64,000 bases of DNA from Vitellaria paradoxa (GCA_019916065.1 CM034240.1:50554372-50618371), one strand, 5' to 3'. Counted from the stretch's first letter, positions 1 to 10,233 are shown. Notes: generated by a model not told the origin, from the sequence alone. Numbers and translations are program-made.

Positions 1-748
1 TGTGTATATATATATAGAGAGAGAACGAGAATGAGGAGAGAAAGGAACTTTTGCCTTGAATACGTTTTTACTATTTGTACAATAAGTATCTGACATAGTT
101 TATATTGATTTGACTATATAATAGTAGTAGATGATAGCATTAAATATTAGATGATATAAGTTTTGAAACCTGTGAAGAAGTGAATCTTTGTATATGTTCT
201 ACAGATATTGTCTTTTGATACATTTGAATGCCTTGAATCAAGAAATTGTATGATGTGACAATCAAGTAATATAGTAACTGCATGAATATATTGAATCTAG
301 TAATATAGTCCCCGGTGGAAGAAGCAATACTATAGTCGAGCAAAATATTTTTTGACTATATTAAACGAAAAATTATGTTTAAGTCATACTTTATAATCTT
401 TTAAAACTTTTAGTCACACTAAAAAAAAAGCATTGCTTTTAAGTAATATTAATGTAGAAAGTTTTGTATTTAAGTCACACTTTTGAGTGGGTCCCACGAT
501 TTGGTTTTAAATATAATTTATAATATGACTTAAATGCCCTTTGTTTCTATAATTAAGTCAGACGAAAGTTGTCGAGAATCGTGCTAACTGCGAATCACGT
601 TCTTCCATCTTTTGATTTCATTCCTTATAAATCGCGTGAAGATATGGTTTATCGAGAATCACGCTTCTTCCAATTTTTTTTCCTTCGTTGTTTACAGTTT
701 TAGTCGTGAAGATATGAAGAAGATAGAGCTTATTTGGTCTATCTTCTT
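1..748. other. AT-rich spacer, no gene seen
   Basis: No coding region with support on either strand. It opens with a short TG/TA run (1-16). Short direct and inverted copies of AAGTCACACTT and TTTTAGTCACACT lie at about 408-490 and resemble, inverted, sequence near 1926-1973; they may be the left edge of a transposon that contains the tandem array to the right. Confidence 0.6.
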
Positions 749-1735
749 CATGGATTGATTTTACCGATCGATGTTTTAAGCTATCTTCAAAATAGTACCG
801 GTATTGTTTTCAAAAATATGATGATATTGGTTCGTATGGTTGGTTTGTGTTATATATCGATTGATGTTTTTTAAGCAGTATGAAAACAGTATCGGTACAA
901 AACAATACCGGTACTATTTTGTCAGTGTAGCTTTCAAAACAGTACTCATGGATTAATTTTGTTAATCGGCGTTTTAAGTTATCTTCAAAACAATACCAGT
1001 ACTATTTCAAAAAATATGATGATGTTGGATCGTATGGTTGGTTTGTGTTATGTATCGATTAATGTTTTTTAAGCAGTATGAAAACAGAACCGGTACTATT
1101 TTTCCAGTACAGTTTTCAAAACAGTACCGGTACTATTTTCAAAATAACACTATGAATTATAAGCAGATGACGAGTTTTAAGTGCAAGAGAAATTCATGGG
1201 GCTAATCGACATTTTAAGCTATCTTCAAAACAATACCGGTACTGTTTCAAAAAATATGATGATGTTGGCTCGTATGGTTGGTTTGTGCTATGTATCGATT
1301 GATGTTTTTTATGTAGTATGAAAACAATACCGGTACAAAGCAGTACCGTTTTATCAGTATTGTTTTCAAAACAGTACCAATACTGTTTTACTGGTACTGT
1401 TTTCAAAACAGCACTATGAATTATAAGCAGATAACGAGTTTTAAGGGCAAAAAAAATTCATGGGGCCGATCGGCGTTTGAGCTATCTTCAAAACAGTACC
1501 GGTACTATTTCAGAAAATATGATGATTTTGGCTCGTATGGTTGATTTGTGTTATGTATCGATTGATATTTTTTTATGGTAGAATAAAAATAGTACCGGTA
1601 CTGTTTTTAAAATAGCGCCATGAATTATAAGCAGATGACGAGTTTTGGGCAAGAGAAATCTATGGGGTCGATCAGCATTTTGAGCTATCTTCAAAACAGT
1701 ACCGGTTCTGTTTAAAAATCAGAAAAAATAAAGAT
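749..1735. repeat. Tandem repeat array with AGTACCGGTACT palindromes
   Basis: Five related units start at about 749, 947, 1195, 1459 and 1660, so the unit length varies from about 198 to 265 bp. Each unit opens with a CATGG-type motif and TAAGCTATCTTCAAAA, then holds GATGATGTTGG, TCGTATGGTTGGTTTGTG and TATGTATCGATTGATG. Copies of ACCGGTACTGTTTTCAAAACAGTACCGGT-like sequence recur, including the perfect palindrome AGTACCGGTACT. Units have diverged and differ by internal indels, so this is an old local array, not a fresh satellite. No coding potential is seen. Confidence 0.8.
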
Positions 1736-2762
1736 ACTCAAGAATGGTGATCAATTTAAGTTTTTTCCAAACAGTTTTGATTTTGTTCCAAAAATCTGTT
1801 TTGCTTGCTTTGTAAAGAAGATGGAAAGTCGCGGAAGTTATGAGTAAATTATGCACTATTTTCGGATGAAACTGAAAGTTTTGAAATGTAGTGAAAAACG
1901 CATGATATCCTTTTTTGTCTTTTTATTGCAAGTGTGACTTATTTACAAATAAGTTTTTTTGGTATGACTAAAATGCTAACAAGTTCATAAATAGTGACCG
2001 GCCTCCAAAAACTCTTACATTAAATAATGTTTACGTGGTCCATTAAAAAAACAAAGGCTATATTAGTTATAGAATGGATGTGCGACTGCCCTGTTCCTCA
2101 TCATCCAAGAAATTAAATTACATACCAAAATACCCAGTTAAAAGTTTAAGCCGATAGACTAAAAGTTAGATCGGCAAAACTGAGACAAGGTTAGGGCCTT
2201 AGGGCTGGATGATGGGTTGGCTGGGCCACGCTGATTGTTGACGCCCACGTCCGGACCGATTTGTTGTTTGTTTGACCTATTGTTCTATTTCTAACTCGCC
2301 TGTCACTCCTATACTAATTCTGTAAGTACTAGGTCTGCCTAATCAAGTTCTTTTGATTTATACAATTAAAAATTCTTAAACAAAGCTTGCTTATGTATTT
2401 TCAAAATTTCATAATATATAAATACTATCTAAAAATAATAATTTATTTTTAAAACTATATTTTTTGTAACAGTGATCCCGCCAAATCTTTGATAATATCC
2501 CAAATTCTCGTCCCGATTTTGAAACGGAGCGTCAAAATTTCTCAATCCCATCTTAAAAAACGGATGATATAGATTAGTGAAAAGAAAAAATTAATTTGCT
2601 TTTCTAGAAACATTAGCTTTTTTTTTTTTAACTTGTATATGAATTTAAAATTTTTTTTATATAATTTTTTTTACAAATATGAATAACGTGTGCTAAATGA
2701 AAATATATAAATAAATAAAATTAGCGAAAAAAATCATAAAAGAAAAAAATATATAAAAAAAA
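1736..2762. other. AT-rich spacer, no gene seen
   Basis: No supported gene. The stretch 1926-1973 carries AAGTGTGACTT and GGTATGACTAAAA, which are inverted relative to 408-490. The rest is low-complexity A/T sequence. Confidence 0.6.
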
Positions 2763-2771
2763 TTAAATTTT

Positions 2772-3314
2772 GGGTAAATTTCACTAACCTCCCTCGAGGT
2801 TTCTGACACCAACAGAAACCTCTCCTGAAGTTTCTGAAATAACACTGACCTCCCTTCTTTTACCAGATAAATTTCACTAACCTCCCCTAATCTATTTTTT
2901 CTCGTAAAAGTCCTGTTTGGAGTAAGAAAAAATAAAATAAATTGAGATAAAATATAGTTTAGGGTTAATTTTGGCGTCTTTTTTTTTCTGAAAAGTAGCA
3001 AACTGTGAGATAAATTGAGATAAAATGTAGTTTTGGGTTGATTTTGGCATCTTTATTTTTAGAAAGTAGTAAACTGTGAGAACGATTTTTCAAATCCGTT
3101 CCCACGAATTCAAAAAAATAGCGACAATGATATTCGTTTGAAAGTTTTCGATGCAAAGAATATGATTGTATAAAAAATTTACACATTCAAAAACCTCAGG
3201 GGAGGTTAGTGAAATTTATCTGGTAAAGGAAGGGAGGTCATTGTTATTTCAGAAACTTCAAGGGAAGTTTCTGTTGGTGTCAGAAACCTCATGGGAGATT
3301 AGTGAAATTTACCC
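2772..3314. mobile_element. Mutator-like MITE with long terminal inverted repeats
   Basis: The element begins GGGTAAATTTCACTAACC and ends with the inverse. The terminal inverted repeats run about 120-125 bp (2772-2893 and about 3193-3314) with only a few differences. It is flanked by a perfect 9-bp direct repeat TTAAATTTT at 2763-2771 and 3315-3323; 9-bp duplications and long TIRs are typical of the Mutator (MULE) superfamily. The interior (about 2935-3090) has a roughly 65-bp imperfect tandem duplication and no transposase, so the element is non-autonomous. Confidence 0.85.
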
Positions 3315-3323
3315 TTAAATTTT

Positions 3324-3616
3324 TTTCCAAACTAACTCTGACATTAATGCATAGGACATCCAGTGACGGTGATGGGTTGTTACTTCCCAGTGTAACAGTG
3401 GTAATCATCTTTTTCTAGACTCCAATACAAGGTACTATATTTAGCCAGTGCCTCGAAACTTACTACTCTGCTCTAATTTTTATCCGTGGTTACTACTCTG
3501 CTTAGTTGGTGAAGTCGCTGCTCATAGGACCAGGGGGAGTTGGCTAAAAATATACAAATATATATATATATATATATATATGGAATGCTTCCTCGCGCAC
3601 AATTGCACACAGAAAA
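3324..3616. other. Spacer with (TA)n microsatellite
   Basis: No gene is supported. A (TA)n run lies at about 3556-3582. The sequence is interrupted at 3617-3621 (GGCAT) by the Tat element. Confidence 0.6.
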
Positions 3617-3677
3617 GGCATTGTTGGGTGTAATAATACTAAAGCTGTACTCTTGCCGAACAGGTTTAGTCTGGTGC

Positions 3678-3882
3678 CACGTGGCGCGGTGCCGAGCAAA
3701 TTCACATAAGCCACTTAGCCACTTGCCGAGCACGTTTCGTCTGGACACGTGGCATCCCGCCGAACAACTGATTATTGGCACGAGGGTTCCACGTGAGTGT
3801 TATACGTGAGTACACGATTTAGAGTTAGTGCTCCAAAGAGTACCCTGAATCTCGACATCAATAAACAATGTATAACCACGTG
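3678..3882 (+). promoter_or_regulatory. Cluster of four G-boxes in U3, three of them ABRE-type
   Basis: CACGTG occurs at 3678-3683, 3746-3751, 3790-3795 and 3877-3882. Three continue as ACGTGGC, the core of plant ABA-response elements bound by bZIP (ABF/AREB) factors. All lie upstream of the LTR TATA box and recur in the 3' LTR. Function is inferred from the motif only. Confidence 0.55.
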
Positions 3883-4272
3883 GCTATAGCCGAGGAATCT
3901 AGTTTGCTCGGCCTATATGTCGATGGCCAGTAAATGTCAAACCTAGGGCCCACAGCCTTTAAAGAAGGCTCATGACCATAAATGCACCTTAGTTAGGATT
4001 GAACTAGGTACTTGTCTCTGGAGATGTAACTAAATCGGTCTATCTCGTTACGATTCGGTGGCTGATGCGACAAGAAGACAGTATGACCCTGAAATTCAGG
4101 TAGTAATGCCGTGTTGAACCACCAGAAGCATTAAATGAAAGGCACGGTGTATTTATGAGGGGTCTGAGGCATTAAATGAAGGGGAAGGGCATTTAAAGCA
4201 AGAGTGTAAAAGAGGAACACGGCAGTGTGCGTAATGTCGAGTCATAGGTATGCTGTAATCATTACTCAGACC

Positions 4273-4284
4273 ACTATATATGGA
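4273..4284 (+). promoter_or_regulatory. TATA box of the element 1 LTR promoter
   Basis: CTATATATGG in the 5' LTR, about 240 bp before the LTR end, with the G-box cluster and the GCATTAAATGAA repeats upstream. It would start the genomic RNA in the 3' part of the LTR. Confidence 0.6.
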
Positions 4285-4517
4285 TATACAACTGAATCAC
4301 GGAGGTAAGCTGACTATTGCCAACTTAAACTTTGACTCCTTTATTTCCATAAAACTTCTTTTGAGCGACTTGCTGACTTAATCATCGGAGGGTTTTCCGG
4401 CCTGAGACCTCCTCTCCGGCCGTCACCTTTCTTTCTGTCTTTGTTCGGCAGGTCGGCTATTGCATTTCCGGTTGGCGTGGTCAGCAGTTCCGGCGGTAAT
4501 TTCTGCTGCCGAACATT

Positions 4518-4535
4518 TGGCGCCCACCGTGGGGC
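4518..4535 (+). other. Primer binding site of element 1
   Basis: TGGCGCCCACCGTGGGGC begins 2 nt after the LTR end and starts with TGG, the complement of the tRNA CCA end. I could not assign the priming tRNA with certainty. The same site in element 2 reads TGGTGCCCACCGTGGGAC (two changes). The sequence is nearly self-complementary (GCCCACCGTGGGGC). Confidence 0.85.
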
Positions 4536-4611
4536 TCGTTGTCTAGCCCATCGTCGTGTTCACTAGCTTTTTTCTTGTTTCTTTGTTAGGTCTCCAGTAT
4601 TTGTCCACATA

Positions 4612-7600
4612 ATGACTTCAGGAGGAAACACTACCCCACCACCATCTCCACGGGCAGGAGACACTTCCACTCCTGCCAAAACTAAAGGGAGTGCGTTGGT
4701 TATCCGGACTCCAGGTCTGGAGTCCGCCCGGAAAAGAAAAACGGAGGATCCTCAGGTATTGAAACGGAGAGAAGAGCTGATGGCTAAGGCCAGTGAAAAG
4801 CAGGCAGAACTGGAGGAGATTCTGCTGGAATTGAGTAAGGAAAAGGGAAAACCCCTTGCTAGCCATACTGCTGATTCTGGTCAATCCGACTCGGAATCTG
4901 ATGAAGGTTACGATGCTCTTTACGAGGACCCCACTGATGAGGATGACGGGGACACCCATGAACAGAAGGAGGTGCGCTCTCGCTCGCGACGTGATGTCTC
5001 TCCTTCCAGGAAGGACTCGCGCCGTGCTAAACCGGTCGCAAAACGTGACGTGAGATCCGATGTTGACGCGCCCATCAAAGCGCATCACCAAAGGAATTCC
5101 TCAAAAAAGATGCTGGAGGCGCACTCAGAGGAGGCGGATAGCTCGGACCAAGAAGAGCTAACCTTAAAGCGTAAGAAAGCGGGAAAGGCAAAGATGGAAG
5201 ACTGGGGGCAAGCAGAGGAATGGAGTGCTCAGGGTCAGAGCACACGAATGATGGCAAGGAAAGCCTTGGGGCGAATCTCTGCCTCCCCATTCGTCGATGA
5301 AATAATTGATGCGGAGCCTCCGGAGAAATTCCAAACTCCGAGGCTTAATCTCTACGATGGGAGAACTGACCCCCTGGCCCACTACCGTCATTACATGCAG
5401 GCCATGACGTTATGGAACAGTAACGACCACCTCATGTGCAAAGTATTCCCTTCTAGTTTGGGGGATACAGCGCTTCAGTGGTTCCATAAACTGCCCCCTG
5501 GCAGTATTCAGTGTTGGCAGCAACTGGCGGAGGAGTTCGTTACCCGGTTTCTGGCTAACACAAAACAGCCTAAAACCGCTGACGCTCTCCTCACAATGAA
5601 AAGAAAGTCCGGGGAATCATTGAGAGATTATTCCCGCCGTTACCTGGAGCTCTACAATGAGGTGGGAGAATGCTCGGAGCAATTGGCGGTCACCTCGTTC
5701 AAATTGGGGCTGCGGAAGGAGGATAGGCTGTGGCTCTCCTTGACCAAAAAGCCAGCAGCCAACATGTCAGATCTTATGTGCCGAATCGAGAAGTACGCCA
5801 AGGTGGAGGACGAGACACAGCCGGCCGAGCAGAAAGAAAGGAGATCCCAGGGCCAGACAAAAGAGAAAAGATGGGGAGACGGCCGCCGATTCATTGACGA
5901 GGGGAAGTCAGTCTTCGAAGCGGTCAATACGGTGTTCAAAGAGTCAATCTTCAAGATCCTTCCCCAAATAAAAAATAGGCCATATTTCAGATGGCCCGGA
6001 AAGCTGCCGGATTTCCCTGGAAAGGAGAATTCCAAAAACTACTGCGCGTATCATCAAGACAAGGGACATCGCACCGGAGCCTGCCGATCGCTACGACATC
6101 ATCTGGAGGAATTGGTGCGCAGAGGCCACCTTAAAGAGTTCGTCGATGAGGGCAGAACCAGAGAAGCAGCCCCACAGGATAGAGAGCCAAGGAGGCAACC
6201 AGAAGAGACTGCCGAGGAGGAGGCAGCCGAAGAGGAACAACCCCCACCAAGGGCCAGGGCGCGCAGAGATGTCCCGAGACCTGCAGTCATCCACGTGATT
6301 CATATGGAACGACGACCCCAGAGTGTCATCAATCATGCCCCTAATCCACCAAGCAAAGAAATTTTGGGCGTCGCGGGTCAGCCGAGCAAGCGCCCAAGGA
6401 CAGCCGCCATGGAGGAAATCACTTTTCATGAAGACGAGCATCCTGGTGTTCAGCTGCCGCACAATGATGCCCTAGTGGTCACTCTGGGCATGTTTAATTC
6501 AGAAGTAAGGAGAATCCTGGTAGATGCAGGAAGCTCAACAGAAGTTATGTTCCTGAGCTTATTTAAGAAGCTCGGACTAACTGAAGAAGATCTGGAACCG
6601 GCAGAATGCCCACTCATAGGATTCAATTCTGCTCCTGTCTGGCCTCTGGGCAGAGTCGTCATTCCTGTCCGCGTGGGTCCGGTGGAGCAAGAGGTTGAGT
6701 TCACTGTTGTGGATTCCCCCTCTTCCTACAATGCTATAGTAGGGAGATCGTGGATTCACGCTCTGAAGGCGATCCCCTCAACCTACCACCAAGTGCTGAA
6801 ATTCCCCTATTGCAGGGAAGTGATTTCTATTTTGGGGGATCAGAATACCTCCCAAAAGTGTTTCTCTGCAGCCTTAAAGTCCAAAATGATCCCCGAACAA
6901 GTCCAGCTGGCGGAACTACCCGAGGACACTCCAAAGATCGATGATGTCGGTGGTGATCCGCAGATGAAAGCAATAGAGGGTTTGGAGAAATATCAAATTG
7001 GCCCGGTTGAGGATGATAAATTCTTCCTGATCGGCGCCAACCTGAGCGCCGAGGAAAAACTAGAGCTAACGGAGATGCTCTTGAAGAATATTGGAACGTT
7101 CGCCTGGACTCCACACGAAATGCCAGGCATTTCCCCCGAAGTCATGACTCATAAGTTGAATGTGAACCCGGAGGTAAAGCCTGTGGTACAAAAAGCAAGG
7201 CGATCAGCTCTGCAACACGCAGAAGCTGTCATTGAGGAGGTCGGCCGACTGTTAGAGGCAGAGGCCATTCGGGAGGTCTCATACCCGGAGTGGTTAGCTA
7301 ATACGGTCGTGGTCAAAAAGAAGAATGAGAAGTGGAGAGTCTGCGTAGACTACACAGACCTGAACAAGGCCTGCCCTAAGGATCCATTCCCTCTGCCAAA
7401 GATCGACCAACTCGTTGATTCTACTGCTGGATGTTCCAGGATGTCGTTCCTGGACGCCTATAGGGGATATCACCAAATCCCTATGTTCGGCCCTGATGAG
7501 GAAAAAACTTCTTTCATAACCCCGCGAGGCATATACTGTTATAGAGTTATGCCATTCGGGCTGAAGAACGCTGGAGCCACCTATCAACGGCTGGTTACAA

Positions 7601-8058
7601 AAATATTCAAAAAAGACATCGGGCAGACGATGGAGGTCTACATTGATGATATGGTGGTAAAAAGTAAGGAGCCGAACACACACCTCCAACATCTCCAACA
7701 TGTTTTCTCTACCCTTGATCGGTATGGGTTAAAATTAAATGCTACCAAGTGTGCCTTCGGAGTTGGCTCGGGTAAATTTTTGGGCCACTTGGTGAGCAGA
7801 AGGGGAATTGAAGCTGATCCCGAGCAAATACGTGCCATCCAATCTGTTTCACCCCCGCGCACAAAAAAGGAGGTACAGAAGCTCACAGGAATGGTGGCGG
7901 CACTCAACCGGTTTATTAGCAGATCATCCGACAAGTGCCGGCCATTCTTTAGGCTGCTCAAAGGGGCCAATAAGATGCAATGGGATGCTGAGGCGGATGC
8001 GGCACTAGAAAAGCTTAAAGAATACCTAACAACTGTCCCAATATTGTCAACACCGTAG
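4612..8058 (+). CDS. Gag-protease-reverse transcriptase part of Tat polyprotein, ended by TAG
   Basis: 1,148 codons from ATG 4612 to an in-frame TAG at 8056-8058. Gag: charged N-terminus with Ser/Arg stretches, retrotransposon gag domain at about residues 240-365, and a knuckle of C-x2-H-x4-H-x4-C form at C478-C491. Protease: active-site motif DAGSS at D638. Reverse transcriptase: about residues 850-1060 with VDYTDLNKACPKDPFPLP and YIDD at 1010-1013. The frame stays open beyond the stop into RNase H and integrase, and element 2 has a sense codon (CAG) where this TAG lies, so the stop is a point mutation (CAG to TAG), not a natural gag-pol boundary. The N-terminal methionine follows the PBS by 76 bp and is conserved in element 2. 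Confidence 0.93.
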   Translation: MTSGGNTTPPPSPRAGDTSTPAKTKGSALVIRTPGLESARKRKTEDPQVLKRREELMAKASEKQAELEEILLELSKEKGKPLASHTADSGQSDSESDEGYDALYEDPTDEDDGDTHEQKEVRSRSRRDVSPSRKDSRRAKPVAKRDVRSDVDAPIKAHHQRNSSKKMLEAHSEEADSSDQEELTLKRKKAGKAKMEDWGQAEEWSAQGQSTRMMARKALGRISASPFVDEIIDAEPPEKFQTPRLNLYDGRTDPLAHYRHYMQAMTLWNSNDHLMCKVFPSSLGDTALQWFHKLPPGSIQCWQQLAEEFVTRFLANTKQPKTADALLTMKRKSGESLRDYSRRYLELYNEVGECSEQLAVTSFKLGLRKEDRLWLSLTKKPAANMSDLMCRIEKYAKVEDETQPAEQKERRSQGQTKEKRWGDGRRFIDEGKSVFEAVNTVFKESIFKILPQIKNRPYFRWPGKLPDFPGKENSKNYCAYHQDKGHRTGACRSLRHHLEELVRRGHLKEFVDEGRTREAAPQDREPRRQPEETAEEEAAEEEQPPPRARARRDVPRPAVIHVIHMERRPQSVINHAPNPPSKEILGVAGQPSKRPRTAAMEEITFHEDEHPGVQLPHNDALVVTLGMFNSEVRRILVDAGSSTEVMFLSLFKKLGLTEEDLEPAECPLIGFNSAPVWPLGRVVIPVRVGPVEQEVEFTVVDSPSSYNAIVGRSWIHALKAIPSTYHQVLKFPYCREVISILGDQNTSQKCFSAALKSKMIPEQVQLAELPEDTPKIDDVGGDPQMKAIEGLEKYQIGPVEDDKFFLIGANLSAEEKLELTEMLLKNIGTFAWTPHEMPGISPEVMTHKLNVNPEVKPVVQKARRSALQHAEAVIEEVGRLLEAEAIREVSYPEWLANTVVVKKKNEKWRVCVDYTDLNKACPKDPFPLPKIDQLVDSTAGCSRMSFLDAYRGYHQIPMFGPDEEKTSFITPRGIYCYRVMPFGLKNAGATYQRLVTKIFKKDIGQTMEVYIDDMVVKSKEPNTHLQHLQHVFSTLDRYGLKLNATKCAFGVGSGKFLGHLVSRRGIEADPEQIRAIQSVSPPRTKKEVQKLTGMVAALNRFISRSSDKCRPFFRLLKGANKMQWDAEADAALEKLKEYLTTVPILSTP

Positions 8059-10233
8059 CCGGGGGATATTTTGCAGCTATATCTGGCAGTCTCAGAGCAT
8101 GCAGTCAGTGCCGTCTTGCTGAGAGAGCAACAAGGGAAGCAGCATCCTATTTACTATGTGAGCAAAACAATGCAAGGAGCAGAGACCAGATATCTGCCCC
8201 TAGAGAAGTTGACCCTGGCACTAATAATGGCATCCAGGAAGCTAGCCCATTATTTCCATGCACACACCATTCAAGTTGTCACCGATCAGCCAATTGGCCA
8301 TGTTTTAAAGAGGGCTGATGTATCGGGCCGACTAGCAAAGTGGGCAGTTTCCCTTGGCGCATTCGACATAAAGTTCATCCCAAGAACCGCGATAAAGGCT
8401 CAAGTCCTGGCCGATTTTGTAGCGGAATTTTCCACACCAGCCTGTGGTCAGACAAAAGAAGTGTGGCATGTTGAAATAAAGTCTGCCCCGGCCGAACATA
8501 ATGAGGCCGAACAAACTTGGCAAATCGAGGTTGATGGGTCTTCGACTAGAAAAGGAGGCGGCGTAGGCATAGTTCTGACTACACCAGAAGGGGTCTCAAT
8601 AGAATATGCAATAAAACTCGAGTTCGAAGTCACTAATAATGAGGCGGAGTATGAAGCTCTCCTGGCTGGACTCGACATTGCTCGGCGGCTGATGGCAGAT
8701 GATATCGTAGTAAGGACTGACTCTCAGTTGGTTGCTAACCAGCTAAAGGGTGAGTATGTGGCTAGAAGCGAAAAGATGGCAGAGTATCTAGAAGCAGCAA
8801 AGAAGAGAATCGAAGGCTTCAATAAAGCTAGCATGGAGCTCATTGGCAGGGATCATAACGCTCATGCTGATGCACTTGCAACGCTAGCTGTCTCTTCTCG
8901 AATAAGGTTAACTGACCAGGTCTTTATGGAAGTCATAAAAAGGCCGAGCATAACGAAAGACGTAGAGGTAATGTGTGCTGACCCAGCCCCATCTTGGATG
9001 GATTCAATCATCGCTTACTTGAAGGACGGAACACTTCCCGAAGACAAAACAGAAGCAAAGAAGCTAAGAATAAAAGCCACCAGGTTTTGGCTCTCTCCCG
9101 ACCAGAAGTTATACAAAAAGTCATTCACAGGCCCCTATCTCCTTTGTGTTCATCCCGATAAAGTGCAAGACTTTCTTCACGAGCTTCATGAAGGTGTCTG
9201 TGGAGCACATACTGGGGGCAGATCACTGGCACACCGAGCAATTACTCAAGGGTATTGGTGGCCGAAGATGGGATATGACGCTCAGGCCTATGTTCGGAGA
9301 TGCAAGAAATGTCAGAAGTTCGCTCCCATTCCTCATCAGCCAGCCCAGGAACTCAGCCCGCTTACCAGCCCTTGGCCGTTCGCTCAATGGGGACTTGATA
9401 TTGTGGGGCCTCTGCCTTCCGCTTCGGGAAATAGAAAGTTCTTAGTGGTCGGCACCGACTACTTTACTAAGTGGGTGGAAGCAGAACCCCTAGCTCACAT
9501 CAAAGATGCTGATACCATTCGATTTATTTGGAAAAACATCATTACCAGGTATGGCATCCCTAGGACTCTTATTTCCGACAATGGGACGCAATTTGACAGT
9601 GTCCCGTTTAGGGAATATTGTTCTAGATATGGAATCAAGAATATTTACTCTACACCAGCTTACCCCCAAAGTAATGGTCAAGCTGAAGCTACAAACAAAG
9701 TCATTCTCAATGGGATTAAGAAAAGACTGGAAGCGGCAAAAGGAAGATGGGTGGATGAATTGCCATCAGTATTATGGACCTACCGAACAACCCCTAGAAG
9801 ATCAACCGGAGAATCTCCCTTCTCTCTGGCTTACGGTGTCGAAGCCGTCATACCCTTAGAAGTTGGCCTCCCGAGCATCAGAACTCTATCATTTGACAAA
9901 GGGGAGAATGATCAAGCTATGGGAATAAGCCTGGATCTAATTGATGAAAGAAGGGAACTGGCAGCACTAAGGTTAGCCAACTACCAGCAAGAGACAAGGA
10001 AGAAATTCAATAAAGGGGTCAGACGTAGAGAATTCCGTACTGGCGATCGGGTGCTGAGAAAATTGATGGGAAGCAGGAAAGATCAAACTGAAGGAAAGCT
10101 AGGAGCTAATTGGGAAGGACCATTCACCGTCTCTGAGGTGCTCGGCAATGGTGCCTACAAGTTAATTGACATGGAGGGAAAGCCAATCAAAAGACCGTGG
10201 AATATAGCCCATCTAAAGTTGTACTATCATTAA
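8059..10233 (+). CDS. RNase H, second RNase H and integrase part of Tat polyprotein
   Basis: In the same frame as the upstream segment and separated from it only by one TAG; it has no start codon of its own and would need readthrough or an uninterrupted sister copy. In joint numbering: first RNase H at about 1155-1280; second (archaeal-type) RNase H with D1308 (VDGSS), E1346 region (NNEAEYEA), D1370 (TDSQ) and D1420 (HADALA); integrase zinc finger H1526, H1533, C1564, C1567; catalytic triad D1596, D1656, E1692, the last two with 35 residues between them. The end has a GPY/F-like region (NWEGPF) and closes with LKLYYH, TAA 10231-10233. No chromodomain follows. The dual RNase H supports Tat assignment. 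Confidence 0.92.
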   Translation, partial: PGDILQLYLAVSEHAVSAVLLREQQGKQHPIYYVSKTMQGAETRYLPLEKLTLALIMASRKLAHYFHAHTIQVVTDQPIGHVLKRADVSGRLAKWAVSLGAFDIKFIPRTAIKAQVLADFVAEFSTPACGQTKEVWHVEIKSAPAEHNEAEQTWQIEVDGSSTRKGGGVGIVLTTPEGVSIEYAIKLEFEVTNNEAEYEALLAGLDIARRLMADDIVVRTDSQLVANQLKGEYVARSEKMAEYLEAAKKRIEGFNKASMELIGRDHNAHADALATLAVSSRIRLTDQVFMEVIKRPSITKDVEVMCADPAPSWMDSIIAYLKDGTLPEDKTEAKKLRIKATRFWLSPDQKLYKKSFTGPYLLCVHPDKVQDFLHELHEGVCGAHTGGRSLAHRAITQGYWWPKMGYDAQAYVRRCKKCQKFAPIPHQPAQELSPLTSPWPFAQWGLDIVGPLPSASGNRKFLVVGTDYFTKWVEAEPLAHIKDADTIRFIWKNIITRYGIPRTLISDNGTQFDSVPFREYCSRYGIKNIYSTPAYPQSNGQAEATNKVILNGIKKRLEAAKGRWVDELPSVLWTYRTTPRRSTGESPFSLAYGVEAVIPLEVGLPSIRTLSFDKGENDQAMGISLDLIDERRELAALRLANYQQETRKKFNKGVRRREFRTGDRVLRKLMGSRKDQTEGKLGANWEGPFTVSEVLGNGAYKLIDMEGKPIKRPWNIAHLKLYYH

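Larger units (their letters stand above)
3622..4515 (+). repeat. 5' LTR of element 1
   Basis: 894 bp, starts TGTTGGG and ends GCCGAACA (TG...CA). The U3 part holds four CACGTG boxes (3678, 3746, 3790, 3877) and three GCATTAAATGAA-type repeats (4128, 4169, 4188), followed by a TATA box. Its partner at 14979-15872 has the same length; two G-to-A differences in the 3' copy (in GCCGAAC near the start and in CCGGCGG near the end) are the only ones found by eye, both at CpG or CNG sites. Confidence 0.95.

Noticed and set aside
3540..3809. ORF of 89 residues near the start of the 5' LTR, with a matching one at 14897-15166
   Set aside because: It is the same non-coding LTR sequence read twice; the shared part lies in U3 and has no family resemblance.
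5652..6035. Minus-strand ORFs of 100-157 residues inside gag-pol
   Set aside because: They are shadows of the strongly coding + strand frame, with no domain of their own.
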